From Montifringilla adamsi (lineage: Eukaryota > Chordata > Aves > Passeriformes > Passeridae), in assembly GCA_017590115.1 (NCBI GenBank), contig JAGGNK010010225.1:6324001-6388000 (forward strand): a stretch of 64,000 nt of DNA, written 5' to 3'. Position numbers and translations under genes: made by a program. Below the pieces are notes generated by a model. It was not told the origin of the DNA and searched no databases. It worked only from the letters and a program-made list of their open reading frames with translations. Shown piece by piece: positions 27,271-40,398 of the stretch; within the stretch, counting starts at the first letter, position 1, and every line of letters starts with the position of its first letter.

Positions 27271-27340
27271 GTTGGTTTATAAAGGTTTATAGTAATCTAG
27301 TTTATAGTATAGGTTGGTTTATAAAGGTTTATAGTAATCT
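27271..27340 (+). repeat. 42-bp local tandem duplication
   Basis: The 28-base segment starting gttggtttataaagg at 27271 recurs at 27313, an offset of 42, with a related TTTATAGTAT spacer between copies. The copies are identical over 28 bases. A short slippage duplication with no gene associated. Confidence 0.95.
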
Positions 27341-29624
27341 GTAAACATAATCTTAATTCTTTCTCATGCCATGTACCCATTTGCACTGCATAAGGCAAAC
27401 AATACTGATAAGATCCATTATTCAAGTAAGACTTTACTTAACTTAGGTCAGAAATTTGAATATTAGTGTAGCTCAGGCAACAGAGACAATTTTCAGTTCA
27501 GAGTGATGCAGGACTCTTCAGCAAGGTCTGTTTCAGTAGTGAGGATTTGTCTGCCACTGTGAGGGCTGTGCAAATTACCCATTTTCCAGAAGACTGTCCA
27601 ACTGCAAAAAAGACACAATCAAGCAACACACTTTAGTGTATATCATCAGACTTTGTTCATGTTTTGTTTTCTTTTTTAAAATTTGAAGTCCAGATAAAAA
27701 AAAATCAGTATATTAACTGACGGAAGAGTACAAGAGGTCCAAAACTGAATGTTCTGATCTGCACAAACTATGTAAAAGGCAAAGGAAGTACGCAGCAATA
27801 TTTTAAAAGGAAGAGAAAGAAAATGTTTGGTGGGGTTTTTTTTCCACCCACAGTGAAGAAGGATTTGGTTCATTTTTTTCTCCTGTCTGAGGAGACTTGA
27901 GTAACAGTTCCTGCTGATGCAAATGTGAGTTAGCACAGGGTAGGAAAGAGGAAGCAAGGAAAGGAAGTAAGCCTTGATTCTCCATTCTTGGTTCTACTTC
28001 ATGTGTGTCATTTAATACTGATTGGAGTAGCAGTGACTATTCAGTGTCCCCAGTCTCACTCACCCTGAGCTTTATTCTCTCCTAATTTAAGCAACTTTAT
28101 AATGAATGGACTTTTCCCTTTAAACTACTAAGAATATACATGCAGTTCTTCCATTTCCTACACTTGACTTTGTGACTTTTGAGTTGCTTCAAACCCTAAA
28201 TATAAAAGTTTTATCAATCTCACAACTCGAGAAGCATATCAAATTCAGAAGAAAACAAAGATGTGACATATAAGAAAAGATAAAAATAACCAGAAATGGA
28301 AAATTTATACGATTATCTGTGGCACAGAGAGAAACACAACCTAAGGACAAGACAGCATTCAGAAGAGCTGTGTGCCTTACAGAAAGGCTAGGGTCTTTAT
28401 GCTCCTCAAATTCTCAATGTATAAATTAAAGAACTATTACTATAGTAAAAGATAACCATAAAAGCATCAGATGGAGGGAAATGACAAATAGCAAGTTTTA
28501 AAGCTTTCTCTACTCCATAGGCAATAATTCAGGCACACTAAGACTCACATTTCCTGAATAAAGGGACTTTGAAACCAAAACCTTATCTTGTTGGGAAATA
28601 GTGAGTCACAATTTTGAATGACAGCAAGCTGCAGTGTCTATCTCCGATGGTTCACAAGGCAGCAAATCTCAGACCTGTCACTGATCCAGATGCAAGTATT
28701 TTCAGTTCTGGGCTCTTGGGAGGGAAAGCTGGACTTGCAGACATCCTATGAATGATGCTATAGAGCAAACCACGTAAAACTGAAATTCTACACTGAGACA
28801 AACACAAGAAACATTTTTTTGTGGTTTAGTGTTTTAACAATGATTTATCACAATGATGTCTACTTGAGAGAGATTTATGTCTAACGGAGATCAATTAGTA
28901 AGGAGCTTTATAAGTTTAATTGGATGGCATGGATATCATAAAGATATACATGAGTGGCTATTATGCCATATACTGTTACAACAATGATTTTTTAATAATT
29001 ATCTCTGCACTTAGAAACATTAAAATATAAAACATACTGTTAAGTAATTACAAGATTTTAGGAAAAAGGGCTCAGCTAAACATGGCTATTTATCATTCAC
29101 TACTGCATACAGCCTGAAGGGTTACATCCTCAGTGTAAAATGTTACAGTGTGATCTGAAAGATGACTCCACCTGCAAAACTGAGGTGGCAGAGCATTCTC
29201 AAGAGGAAATGTTCTATCATGAATTGTTCTATTCTTTTACAGAATTAGTCCTTTTTAATAGTGATTTCACAGTTTGCTGCCCCTGCATTGATTCTCTAAT
29301 TCTCTAAACTCATCCTGATTGTCTGAATGTAAAAACCTGCTGCACTGCGCCACAGCCTTTCTGTCAGTGGTAGACAATATACAGGCAGGCTTTGCAAAAA
29401 ATGCAATAGCAGAGGGTAAACGGAGGGGTAGGAGAGCAGATTGAAGCAATGAAAAGTGTTCAAAAGCTGCAGGACGTGCTTTCAGCCAGCTCAGCACACC
29501 CCAGGCCTCTGTAGCACAGATTACTGCTGTGTGACTGCAAACTTCAAAACCAACATTAACTAAAAAGCACAACTTAACTTCCCATGTGGCCTTACCAGAG
29601 AGAAGGCAAGTGTGGGCTGCCTGG
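27341..29624. other. Unique AT-rich non-coding DNA
   Basis: Nothing recognisable. Open frames at 27676-27957 and 29267-29572 (both minus) carry no known domain. Confidence 0.65.
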
Positions 29625-30150
29625 GAAAGCAGAGGGCAAGCACCCCTTCCTTCTGCTCAGCACTGGTGAGGACACACCTGGAATAGTGTTCAGTTCTGAG
29701 CTTCCCACTACAAGAGAGACATGGACATATTGGATAGTGTCCATCAAAGGGCCACGACGGTATGAAGGGACTTTGGCAACTCTCCTATATGGAAAGGCTG
29801 AGCAAGATGGGGCTTTCAGCCTGCAGAAGAGAAGGCTCAGGAGGATCAAAGTGTATAATTACCTGAAAGGAGAGTGCAAAAAGTGCACCTTTTATACCTA
29901 AAGGGTATAAAGATGGACCAGGCTCTTCTCAGCAGTAACCAGTGACAAGACAAAAAGCAACAGTCACAAACTGAAACAGGCTGTGTTTCAGCACAAACTG
30001 AAATGCTGAAACATAATCTGAACATCAGAAAACACTTCTCCTCTGTGAGGATGACTGAGAACCAGCACAAGTTTCCCAGGGAAGTTTTGAAGTCTTTGCA
30101 TTTGGAGATACTCGATACAAAAAAGGGTACAGCTCAAGGACATCCATAGT
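29625..30150 (+). mobile_element. Old CR1 LINE fragment, plus strand
   Basis: Follows the avian CR1 order over about 500 bp: 'cactggtgaggacacacctgg' at 29661, 'cagttctgagct', 'tacaagagagacatgg', 'gggccacga', 'gaaaggctgagca', 'cctgcagaagagaaggctcagg', 'gacaagacaaaaagcaac', then 'gaacatcagaaaacacttct' and a decayed 'agaaccagcacaagtttccc' segment. These are the C-terminal RT codons and the start of the 3' region. Frames are interrupted and many substitutions are visible, so the copy is old and dead. The 3' terminal octamer is not recognisable. Confidence 0.85.
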
Positions 30151-30821
30151 GACTGTGGAAGCTTTTCTTTCTAAGCCCAGTTTAGCAGTAAACCAGTAGC
30201 AGATGCCATGAGTTACTGTCAAATAAAAGTTGCAGTCCTGTCACAGTGAAATTCACCTGATTTAATTTTAAACTTTCATCACTGAAAAGGCCAAGCAGTG
30301 AGGCGCCTGGCTACCCACACATCCTGGGTACTTTCTCCATCACCCCACAGAACAGTTGTGACACACACATACCCACCCCCTGCTGCAAACATGCTCGTGG
30401 TGGCTCTGGAAATGGGTTGGGTATAACTGTACTTGGCACTCCTGTAGCTCACTCTGCAAACTGCAGACAAGGACTTAAAGCTGGGTGACAGATCTCCCAT
30501 GTCCTGCTGTTACAGAGAAAGAAAACTGAATCTCCTGAGGTTAAGAAAGTAAGCACTTTTTTACTTGACCTAAAATCTGTGCAGATTTAATCCAAAAATT
30601 CAGCTCTGATTAAGAATTTCCTTCTCTTCTTTTCCCCCCATCTGGCTATTTACTGCTGATCCTCCTTCCAGCTGAGAACAGTAACTGGCACATCACCACC
30701 CACAGAGACTCTCTAATGATCCAGGGGAAAGTTAATCACACTGTACCATCACATAAATCACAGCAGTTGGTCTGTGACTTACTCAGCCCTATTGAGGGCC
30801 AGTTCTTGAGCTCCAAATCAA

Positions 30822-30862
30822 CCTTTCTTCTTCTTTCTTTTTCTTCTTTTCTTTTTCTTTTT
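30822..30862. repeat. CTTT/CTTC polypyrimidine tract
   Basis: About 40 bases almost entirely of C and T in CTTT and TTC units. Pure pyrimidine on one strand, so it could form a triplex. It is a simple repeat with no nearby acceptor-exon structure that I can support. Confidence 0.85.
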
Positions 30863-33389
30863 TGGCAATAGGACTATTTTCATTCTGTCATTTCACCTAT
30901 TGAGTCAGTCTGAAGCATCATAATGGCCCATAAAACTACCATCTGGGATATAAAATGTCAGGTTTGTGCACAGGAACAAGATCTGCTGCCTTTTCTAGCT
31001 TCCCCTGCTATGATGTGCTCTGCTTAGCCCAGGGCACTTCAGAGGGAGATCGCATATGTAGACAGACAGCACCCTAGAGGGTTAAAGCCTCTGCTGGCTT
31101 TTTTCCCTGCCAATATTTCAATGTAACGAAAATTAACGTATTTCTGGGAAAAATTCCTATTCAATGCACACACAAGGGCATGCAAACACACACACACAGT
31201 TCCTAGTAATATCCACTCTGTATATACATCTATGTTGTGGTGTCACAATATACAATAAATATAAAAGGAAAACAGACACTCTTAACAGCAGCAGCTAAGC
31301 AGAAAGGCTATTTTTCCCTTTCCCAGGAGACATTGTTAACACTTAGCTGTGCTGAATCAGAGGAGAAAAGGTACCCAGAGGCTGATAGGTCCTGCACCTC
31401 AAAAGCATCCATCCTTCTGAGCACCCACAACGCTTAACCACACTGAGAACAGAGGATTCAGTTCCACTCACAATAAGGAAATAAACACATTACCCCAACA
31501 GAAAGAAAACATACAATATGAAATGACAGAAAAAAAAAATCCTCTCCCATAGAAATCATTTTGTGGAGTCAGACACTATGTGAGGTTGTGGTATTTTATC
31601 TGACAATAAAACAAAACTAACTTCTTAGAGTTTACTGTGGGTCAACTCCTTCCTTTCCTCCTAGTTCTGGCTTTAGACAAATGGCTGCAAACCTGGATAA
31701 ATTTAACCAATTCTGATAAATATTATAATTATCAGCTATGAAATCAGTAGTTAAAGTATTCCTAAAATGTCTGCTTATCAAAACATCATATGCATGGTTC
31801 AATAACCATGATAAAACATTTAAAAGATGCACTAAGACAAACATGTGACTCATTTTAGTCCCTGACCAGAGGACACAACAAACAGAATATCAATTTGTTT
31901 GAGGTTATAACATTGGCTTCTGCAAGATCAATCTTCCAGATTTCAGTACTTTTGAGGTCTAATATTTGCAGATTTGCAAGGCTAAGTCACAATGAGTCCT
32001 TCAGTAAAGTTATTTTCTCTTTTCAAGTAAAATGAAATCCCAGTGTGACTGTCTACTAGGACAGCCATCTGAAGGAAAGATAAAATACTGAAAATAAGTT
32101 TTTGCATAGAATTTACCCACTGAGGCATCATTTAACTTTGCTTGTGATCTTGATTTATACATGGCTTTCCCAGCTGGATAGCTGAGGCATAAAGTAGTAG
32201 AGTGATATCTCTCAAGATTACCAAGAAGAACTTGAAATCACCTTCCTTAGCTCCATCACAAACTGTGTGACTCTGATATGGGAGGCATCAGAGCCCCATC
32301 TTAAATTTTTTTGAGAATAACAATTCAAAACCCAAAATGCTGATAGAAAAAGATGCAAAATACTAACATTTCCCCTCATAAAAAGCAGCATAATACATAA
32401 GCAGTCTGATGTCAAGATTTCAAAACAAACAAACAAAAATAGTTACCAATTGCCAACTTTAATTGAACAAGATGTACTTACTATCTCTCTTATTTTTTCC
32501 TTCAAAAGACACAAAAAATTCTAATTTATGCCTGGTGCAGCCTGTCATGGATCACTGCTGAATTTTAAGACATGAAATGGGTCAGTACTGCCCTTAAGAG
32601 GAAGCCAATCAGTAGAGCTCTATTGTTACTGAAATTATGGTCAAAAAGTAAAATAACAGAGGTCTGTGTAACTGAGTTATGGTCAAAGGAGACAGAGGCA
32701 AAGCACACTGAGTTAGGTGGCACCTCAGACACATTTTTGGGCTCAGAATCCTACAAGCAAGGGTTAGTAGAGTGTGTAAGAAATAAGCAAGTGCGGGTGA
32801 AGCTGGCAGACACAAAGATTCTCCCTCAGGAACATGAAAATCAGTGTCCTGCTGCAGACCAGCACTGACACTGGTCCTGTCACAAGAGCCTCTGGACACA
32901 CCTGGCACAGAGCTGTCACATGTATCTTTCAAACCCATGGGTTTGGAGAGAGCACCATGGCAGCTACAGCTCACCAAGGAGCTCTTCTGAAAGAACAAGC
33001 ACAGTCAGGAGCTCTGGAATTTCCCCTGCTGAGATGCCACCATATTTTGGTGCTTGTTCTCAATTGTCCTTGCTCAGCCATGGGAAACACTGATTTAGTT
33101 CTGCTAAGGTAACTCCTTCCAAAAATTGTTAAGAGAGTAAAAGCATCTTTGTATCTTTTTAGTGCTTGATAAAGAACAGGCCACTTGTTGAGTGCAGATG
33201 GGGCAGAAGCGTTGGCCAAAAGATGCCCAACAGGAGGGCTGATCTGTGGGGATCTGTGTTTTCACCTTCTCACAGGTTTCAAGATGAATCAAAGCTATGA
33301 TTTCTTTATCTTCATATCATGCTTTTATGCAGTTTGAGACACATGGGACACAAGAAAGTAAACTACAAAGCACAGTTCTAGCCTAAATT

Positions 33390-33405
33390 AAAAAAAAAAA
33401 AAAAA
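33390..33405. repeat. Poly(A) tract
   Basis: Sixteen consecutive A residues followed by gtagaaaaaaagtag. No processed-pseudogene body or LINE end is visible upstream. Confidence 0.85.
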
Positions 33406-34089
33406 GTAGAAAAAAAGTAGTTTTATTGCAGGTTATCACCCAACACATTCTGGACGCTAGAGCTGATGATTCACCAATCACATCAAAATCCATTTTCATA
33501 ATCCTGGATTTAATATTGGCCTTAAAATACTGTTTCCCTGTGAGCCAGCAGATTATTGCTATCCCAAGTCAGGTGTGGGTTTATTTTATTTTTCTTGTTA
33601 GTTTTATTGTTTGGCTCTTTTTCAAATACAGAAGCAATCTGAATGACTTGCATCTTCATTAACTCTGGGCATTCTCAATAGTCTCTTCTGGATATAATGT
33701 TTGGAAAATTCAAAGTAATTTCCTATCTCCTATTTATACCTGGTCAATCAAAACTGAAGGAAATAATTCACCTTATAACAGCAAGGCGAATCAGGAACTG
33801 AAGATTATTCTCCCTCAGTTTTATTTTGGCTGCTGGGTCTTTTACTGCTACCCACCGTGAACTGGTCCCCTCACAACATGCTCTTAAAAATTAACCGACT
33901 TATCAGTGATATCAACCCTATGTAAACACACAAATTCTTTGATTTTAAGCAACTTCTAGCATTTGGTTCACTGCTAACACTGATGACATTTGATAGTGAG
34001 ATGCTCTGCTTCAGTGTACCCATGAAAGGACATATTCCTTACTTTCCCCCTGTGCATGAGATAAAGATATGTCATAACATTCTGCTATG

Positions 34090-34235
34090 TTGAGAAGCTG
34101 GGGATTGTCCAACACTAAAGGTTCTTAAGAAAAGGCTGAAGAAAGATTTGTTAGGAATGATATGGAGACAGAAAGACTCAGCCTCACAGAAACATTTTGG
34201 ATTTGATTTTGCTGGCTCTGGCCTATGAAGTCAGT
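34090..34235 (+). mobile_element. Very old CR1-like 3' fragment, plus strand
   Basis: The order 'ggggattgtccaacactaaagg', 'ttcttaagaaaaggctgaag', 'aagatttgttaggaatgat' follows the conserved 3' portion of old amniote CR1 copies (consensus-like 'ggattctccaacactggaggttcttaa ... aggctgg ... ttgtcagggatgat'). Downstream it becomes too diverged to follow; a 'ggctctggcctatgaag' near 34215 may be its decayed end. Identity is modest. It probably predates the other CR1 copies here. Confidence 0.55.
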
Positions 34236-37200
34236 GTCATATAAACTGTAATGTCTACCTTCTTTAACAGTTGTAATAATAATTAGGACAAAATCTAATT
34301 CACAAGCTGGAGTTAAAAGGAATTAGATAATAATGTATGATTAAACAATAGTAACCAAGGTCACTGCATGACTAAATATTCGGTAATCAGTGATTAGCTT
34401 TTGTTGGTTGATCTTTTAAAGGACCTGATTGGAGATGAGCTCTTTCTTTCAGATTAAATGTCTGCTCAGGCTGTTATTATTGATCAAGAAGCTGACCTTA
34501 CTGGCAGCACTGCCATTCCACATTACTGATCTCTTTGCATATGGCGTGCACGTAGTTGCTGGAAAACTTCAAAGAGATTCGATCAAGTTGATGATTGCTT
34601 GGTTAATTAAGAAGGTGCCATATTTTGGTATTCCAAGCTGGTTGCTCTGTGCATTCTTAGAGAAATCACTCCCAGCATTCAATTAAAAAAAGCAGGCAAA
34701 GAAAAAAGATCCATAAAGCTTGCATTCTACAGGATAAATCTTGCCCTGACAAGGGGAATGAAGGAGTTTCTTTCCATTCATAAGTGGTGGACGGGTGTAG
34801 CAAAAAAGAGGATTTTCTCCTCTCTGTGTCCTGCATGATGAGCTTAAGACACAGAGTGGGAGAAGGTGCTCTGCAAAGCATCAAACACAAGAACAACACA
34901 ATGGAGGCTTTCAGCAATCTCAGAGCCCCAAATGCTTCTCTCCAGACAGTTCATATGATCAAGTGATAATGGGCAAGAATTTGTCTTTAGGATGTAAAGT
35001 CATATATCCATCTCACATCTACTAATTATCCATCAGTTATACTCTTTTACAGTTTCATGTTGCCATAAAAACAATTAATATTAGTCGCCGTCCCCACCCA
35101 AGAAAATGTTGCTTTAACTCTTTTACTCAAAGCTAAAAGAGCAATTCTTCTTTGGCAAAAACATCCAGTCACACACCAGCAATATAGTCCTGAGATTGTA
35201 TTATCCTCAGAAGAATGTAGTCTTGTCTTCATGTCAAATGTCACATTTTCAGGAACAAAATCTTGTCTTGATCTGTCTTTGAGTGGTAGGAAATTCTCTT
35301 TGCAAAAGCCAACAAGTTTATTAGTGTTTAAGGAACACTTGGGCAGGGGGGGCCTTGGGGGTGGAAAACAACCAAAAAATCTCCAACACCAAAAACATAG
35401 GGTGATACAAAATCTCAAGCAATTCTACAGATGCAGCTTCAGGAGAAACAACTTTAAACCCTCACAGAAGACCATTCAGGCTGAGAAATTTCACAAATCA
35501 TATACAAAGATACTTCCAGATACTCTCTACTTTTAGGTAGAGAATTATTAAGAGACCCCTCCATTAGTTTTGCCTTCTGCAGTACACGCTCCTACTGGAA
35601 ATGTGGGAAAGCATCCGCAGAGCACCTTCTCTGTGCTCCTTCTGTGCAGAGGCCTTGGCTGTGCCCCCCCCCAACTCTTGTCCTGAGCCAGCACTGCTTC
35701 CCTGGGCCTCCACTAGACATAGTAAGGACAAGCACACCACAGCACAGTGTATTTATTCTCCAGACAATTCCAGACATGGTGACCATGTCATTAACTTTTG
35801 CCTCCCCATCATTTAGTTGCAATAATTCCTAAATCAAAGTATGCACCCCATTACAAATGAAGATGGAAACTGTGAAAGGAAGTTGCTGTTTCCCTGGCCA
35901 AAGCAGCAGGGTTTGCAAGCGAATACATTCCATGCTGTGTCATCCTTGGAAGGAAATGATCATGAAAAATAATACAGACACTTGAGCATAGTCCAGAGAA
36001 GGTGTTCTTCTGAATTCTATCATCACACAATGGGCCGTGTGTTTACATCTGTAAAAATATTTACTCTTGTTAAACAAAGGCTGAATTTACTAGCAAAATA
36101 AACAAAGTTGTTCATTCAACAGACTGCTCTGAAAATCAAGACCCTAATTCTCCAGCACTCTTAATCTAGCACTCATTTAGTTACCTAGATGACACACTTA
36201 CACATTGGCCCTAATTGCAAATGACAGTACTAATAAATATTGTTCACCACTTGACTCTTCCTGTACCTTAAAACAAATAAAAATTTTCTTTAATCAAAAA
36301 TTGGGATCCCTCTACAGTCTGCTGTTGCATTTTCTCTCATAAAATAAGATAGGCTTAAATCAAATGGAAACAAATTTCCAAGTAAGTATCAATTTCAAAT
36401 TCCTAATTAAATTTTCAAATTCATAATTTTACAAATAATATTTGAAATTAGTCTCAGCTGTAGACAATCGCTCTACAGAAGTTCTAGAAGGAATAAAAGC
36501 TGACTCCTCAACTTACAAGTTTATTTTGTCTTCAAAGAGTCACTGTAGGCAAATTCTTAAAATTAGAGAAATTTAGGTATGGAAAGTTTTTGTTCCTAAG
36601 TCCTTTTTAAATTGTTAGAAAGAAGAGAGTAACATTTTTGGGAGTAACAGAAGCGTTTGATGTAATTCCAATATTTATAGATTGCTGTGTTTAAAAAAAT
36701 TTAGCAAATTCCCAACAGAGGCATTGTTTTTAAAAAATCACAGAACAAATGTTAAAGTTAAATATTCACATAATCCTTTTTTGTGGAAGACAAACCAGAA
36801 ATCCCTTCATAGAAATCTTTGATAAATGCAGACTTGTTCTTCAGTGAGAAAAATGTTTTGGCTTAAAAATATTACCTGCATCTGCAATTCTATGTCTACC
36901 ATATATGTCCTCTTTGCATATCTGAGCACACAACAGAAGGGTAAAAATCTATACACTGTGCATAAAGGGGATTTATCAAGTCTGTTCAGACACAGGGGAC
37001 CAAGGGGAAGATGTTACAGAGAATTCCTATTGCATGTTTTCTTTCAGATCCTGTGTTTGCAGTGGGGCCTGGCTGCTGCCTCCTGCTCATCCTGAAGCCA
37101 CCAGACCTGGTGCCACAGCGCATGAACCCACAGCTCACAAGGGTCCCATGAGAGCTGGCACCTCAACTACACGTCTTGTACCACTTTCCCTTTTATTTAG

Positions 37201-39536
37201 CACCATGGGAAGCCATTAAGGACAGGGAATGGGTTTTACTCACAGCCTAAACACAGAGAGCAGCTATTCAGACCTAAGTGCATGTCGGAATAAGACTCCC
37301 AAACACTTGCAAGGCAAAAGTACAAGGCACACAGCAGGAAAGTCTTACTAAAAGACTATGTGCAAATATGAAGTAAAATCAAACCTTCCCACCCCTCTCC
37401 CCCTCCCAAAAAAAATCAGGATGTAAAATTGTTGGGCAACTTTCTGTTGAACACTAGCTGATTACCTAAGACACAGCTCTGCCTGGTAACTCCTGTCAAA
37501 TACACATTCTTTAAACAATAAAAAGCGGCTTAAAAATAATAAAGTTGGCTTGGAGAGAAGCATGGATTTGAATATTTGATTCCTGTGGGAACAACCTGGG
37601 TTTAATCCACCAATGCTATGGTATAGATAATTTTAATTACTTTACTTAGATATGGTAACACAGAACATATTGCTTTTAAAGTTATACTTCTGTGGGAAGT
37701 GCAAAATGTCTAACAGAAAACAAGTACACAACATTCCCTTGAACAATTTTAAACCCTGTGAAGCAGAAATCTTCCTCCAAATTCAATGTCATAATCAGAC
37801 TGCAGAGGACATTTAGTGAATTATCTGCAAACCAAAAAGCAAATGTCTACCCAAAGTAAGGAGTTAAATGTGAGACGTCTGAAGAGACAGATGCTGATCT
37901 GAATAAGTCACTGAATAAATATGAGGCAAGCTGGAGCTTTCTGTTGACCTCCTAAGTGGTGGGGATTGGGAAAGAAAACAACAGGAAGAAATTCAAACAA
38001 AATTAACTGCTATAAAATAGTAAAGTTATTCAGAAGGTGTGGAGGAATGCTAATGCTTCCAAATGCCTTCACCTTTCAATGGTGCCCTTGAACAAGTAAG
38101 GAAAGGTATTGCACCACACAGACAAGCATCTGGAGTCTGCCTCTCTGACCAGCCCCTGCCTGCTCATCCCATTCTAGCTGGAATCAATTCTCATGATCTT
38201 CTTGTTCGCAGTGGATTGCCAATACCAAAAGCACCCAGTGACGTAAAAGGCACTGGCATGCCCTTGGGAATGAGTCAGAGTCCTGGAGAGGAGACCCTCC
38301 AAAGCTACAGACAACCCTAAAACAAAGAGGAGGAAAGCAACCCAAATGGAACATTAGGAAAGTTCTGTAGATCAGGGCACTGGGAAATTTATCTGCCTTT
38401 CTTTGCTAACCAACACAAAAAAAAGCCACAAGAGCTCAGCCCTCCTGGGCTCTGGGGAATCAGCCCTATTTCAGTGAGATGTTCTAATCCCAGCTTTGAG
38501 ATGTTTCTTGAGAGTCACCCATCACAGCTCACATTTTTAAGCTTGGACACCCTCAGGGGTTGTGTAAAAGAACATTTTCAGTCCCACCTGGAGTAAATGG
38601 TAGCTCAGGGCATCAAGCACTTAACAAACAGGACCAGGGTTAGGTATTCACTGGCTGGGCAGCAGCACAACAGCTTTTGTGGCAAAGGCAGCTGGTCAGG
38701 CGAAAGCACACCACAGATGGGACCTGAATCACGGGGCCAGCTGAGGTACATACACTGTGGGGTCACACATGCATGTGTCTGTAGGGACAGACAACATGGG
38801 GGGAATGGAACAAAAACTGATTTATAGCCACCTTCTTTGAAGTTGTACAATGTGCTCCACAACCACTTCCTCTGAAGGCATGGGTAGAGAACTTTTTTTC
38901 ACTGCCTGCTTAAGAACCTCACAAAGACACCTGTAAGTGCTCTAGTTAACTCACAGCCATTCCAATATTAATACCCCGTGGGGTATGACAAAAACCAGGC
39001 TTACCTTCACTTCCCTTATCATGTTTCCTTTTCTTACTCAAACTTGCATACACTACTGGAGGAGAGGCAGAAGCCGCAGCTAAATAGAAGACTGACTTAT
39101 TTTCTTGGGGACCTAGAAATTCATCACAGCCTGTCAGTAATGGTGTTTTCCAGTCACATTATTCTTCAGTTTCTGGTATCATCCAAGACCCTACCAGCAA
39201 CCTTAAGGGTGTTCTGTCTTCTCTCTTTCTTTCAGTTCTGCAAGAAAGTGATGCTTCTGTTGGTTTTTGATAGAAGAAAAGATTTAACTCCTTTGCTTAT
39301 GAATTCCAATGCTTACTAATTCCCATTTAAATAAGCTAAACTAAGACAGCAAAGTGGCCAAATGTTGTTTAAGGACAAGTGTGTTTTATGACCAAGGAGT
39401 ACAGGTAAGAAAGACCTATGTAAGAGGGTTTATAAAAACTAGGTTCCTCTACCAGAATAGATTACAAGAAATAGATAGGTCTCTAGCTAAACAAGCAAAT
39501 ACAGAGAGGGAAAAGAGTGTGGGATAACATCAAGAT
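34236..39536. other. Unique non-coding DNA
   Basis: No gene or repeat recognised. Slightly GC-richer stretches at 37030-37210, 38060-38330 and 38590-38800 were inspected for exon-like frames and none resembles a known protein. A G-rich run (gcagggggggcc) lies at 35344-35355 and a C-run at 35664-35671. Confidence 0.65.
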
Positions 39537-40245
39537 CATAGAATCATGGAATAACAGAATAGTGTGGGTTGGAAGGGACTTTTAAAGATGACCTAGTCTG
39601 ACTCCCACTTTGAGGTGCAGGGACATCTTCAACTAGGTCAGGGTAACTGACCTTGAATGTTTTCAGGGATGGGGCATCCACTCCTCTGGGAAACCTGTTT
39701 TATCAGCCCCATTGTAAAAAATTTCTTCCCCACATCTAATCTAAAGCAAACCCTCTTTCAAAGGTTTAAAACCATTGCCCCTTGTCCTATCACATCAGCT
39801 AACACGTTTGCCCTCATCTGTGTTATAAGCCTTTTTCTGTACCTGAAATAAAGCCTCCCCGGAGCCACCTCTTCTCCAGGCTAAACTTCCAGCCTTGCCT
39901 GTAGGAGAGGTGCTCCAGCCGTGTGACCAGCTTCACGGCTGTCCTCTGGACTCGCTCCAGCAGGTCCATGTCCTTCCTGTGCTGGGACCCCAGGGCCGGA
40001 TGCTCCAGGTGGGGTCTCACCGGAGGGGAGCAGAGGGGCAGCATCCCCTCCCTGCCCCTGCTGAACTCGCTGCTCTGCCTGCAGCCCGGGGTGCGCTCAT
40101 CTGTCTGGGCTGCGAGCGCACACTGCCGGCTCACGGGCAGCTTTCCACGCACCGACACCTTCGCGGCCCTTCTCGGCAGGGCCGCTCTCGCTCCCGCTCT
40201 CGATCCCTTTACCCCCAGCCTGTGTCGACACCGGGGGCTCTCCCG
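39537..40245 (-). mobile_element. CR1 LINE, 3' portion about 700 bp, minus strand
   Basis: The longest minus-strand CR1 here. On the plus text it opens with the reversed 3' terminal octamers (catagaatcatggaat at 39537). The conserved 3' blocks follow, then the 'ctcgctccagcaggtccatgtc' segment at 39949-39971 and 'cagccccgg.tgc.atc' regions. The RT C-terminal codons end near 40245 at 'cagcctgtgtcgacaccggggg'. The reading frame on the minus strand contains RSPAEKG-type and HRKDMDLLERVQRTAVKLV segments typical of CR1 RT C-termini, but frames shift along the copy. The 5' side is truncated. Its 5' third is unusually CpG-rich compared with the 3' third. Confidence 0.93.
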
Positions 40246-40356
40246 AGCCGCTGCAGCGCCTTGGCGGCTGCACGTCCCGGCTGCGGCTGGAGCTGAGCCC
40301 CGGCCCGGCTCGGTCTCTGCCGGCGAGCGCAGCGCGGGGGCCGCGGCCGCGCCCTG
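40081..40356. promoter_or_regulatory. CpG-island-like GC block at a CR1 5' boundary
   Basis: By hand count 40081-40360 is about 75 percent G+C and holds about 36 CpG dinucleotides, close to the number expected from base composition. The surrounding DNA is AT-rich and CpG-poor. The left part (to about 40245) is CR1 sequence. The remaining roughly 110 bp, including ccgcggccgcgcc near 40341, does not match CR1 and looks like promoter or 5' UTR DNA. CpG retention suggests low germline methylation or a young age. Whether it acts as a promoter cannot be told from sequence alone. Confidence 0.6.
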
Positions 40357-40360
40357 AGGG

Positions 40361-40398
40361 ATAAAATAAAATAAAATAAAAAATAAAATATAAAAAAT
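40361..40398. repeat. (AAAAT)n simple repeat
   Basis: Seven or so ATAAA/AAAAT units directly after the GC-rich block, ending in ataaaaaatcc. The abrupt change from about 90 percent GC to pure AT is conspicuous. Confidence 0.93.

Larger units (their letters stand above)
30151..34089. other. Unique AT-rich non-coding DNA
   Basis: No gene. It contains a CTTT/CTTC polypyrimidine tract at about 30822-30862, a short (CA)n at about 31186-31199, and an A-run at 33390-33405 followed by AAAAAAGTAG. Several overlapping frames at 32570-33290 lie on both strands and show no family resemblance. Confidence 0.65.

Noticed and set aside
32572..33292. Cluster of overlapping frames on both strands
   Set aside because: None shows family resemblance, and the overlap on opposite strands is typical of locally stop-poor, slightly GC-richer DNA.
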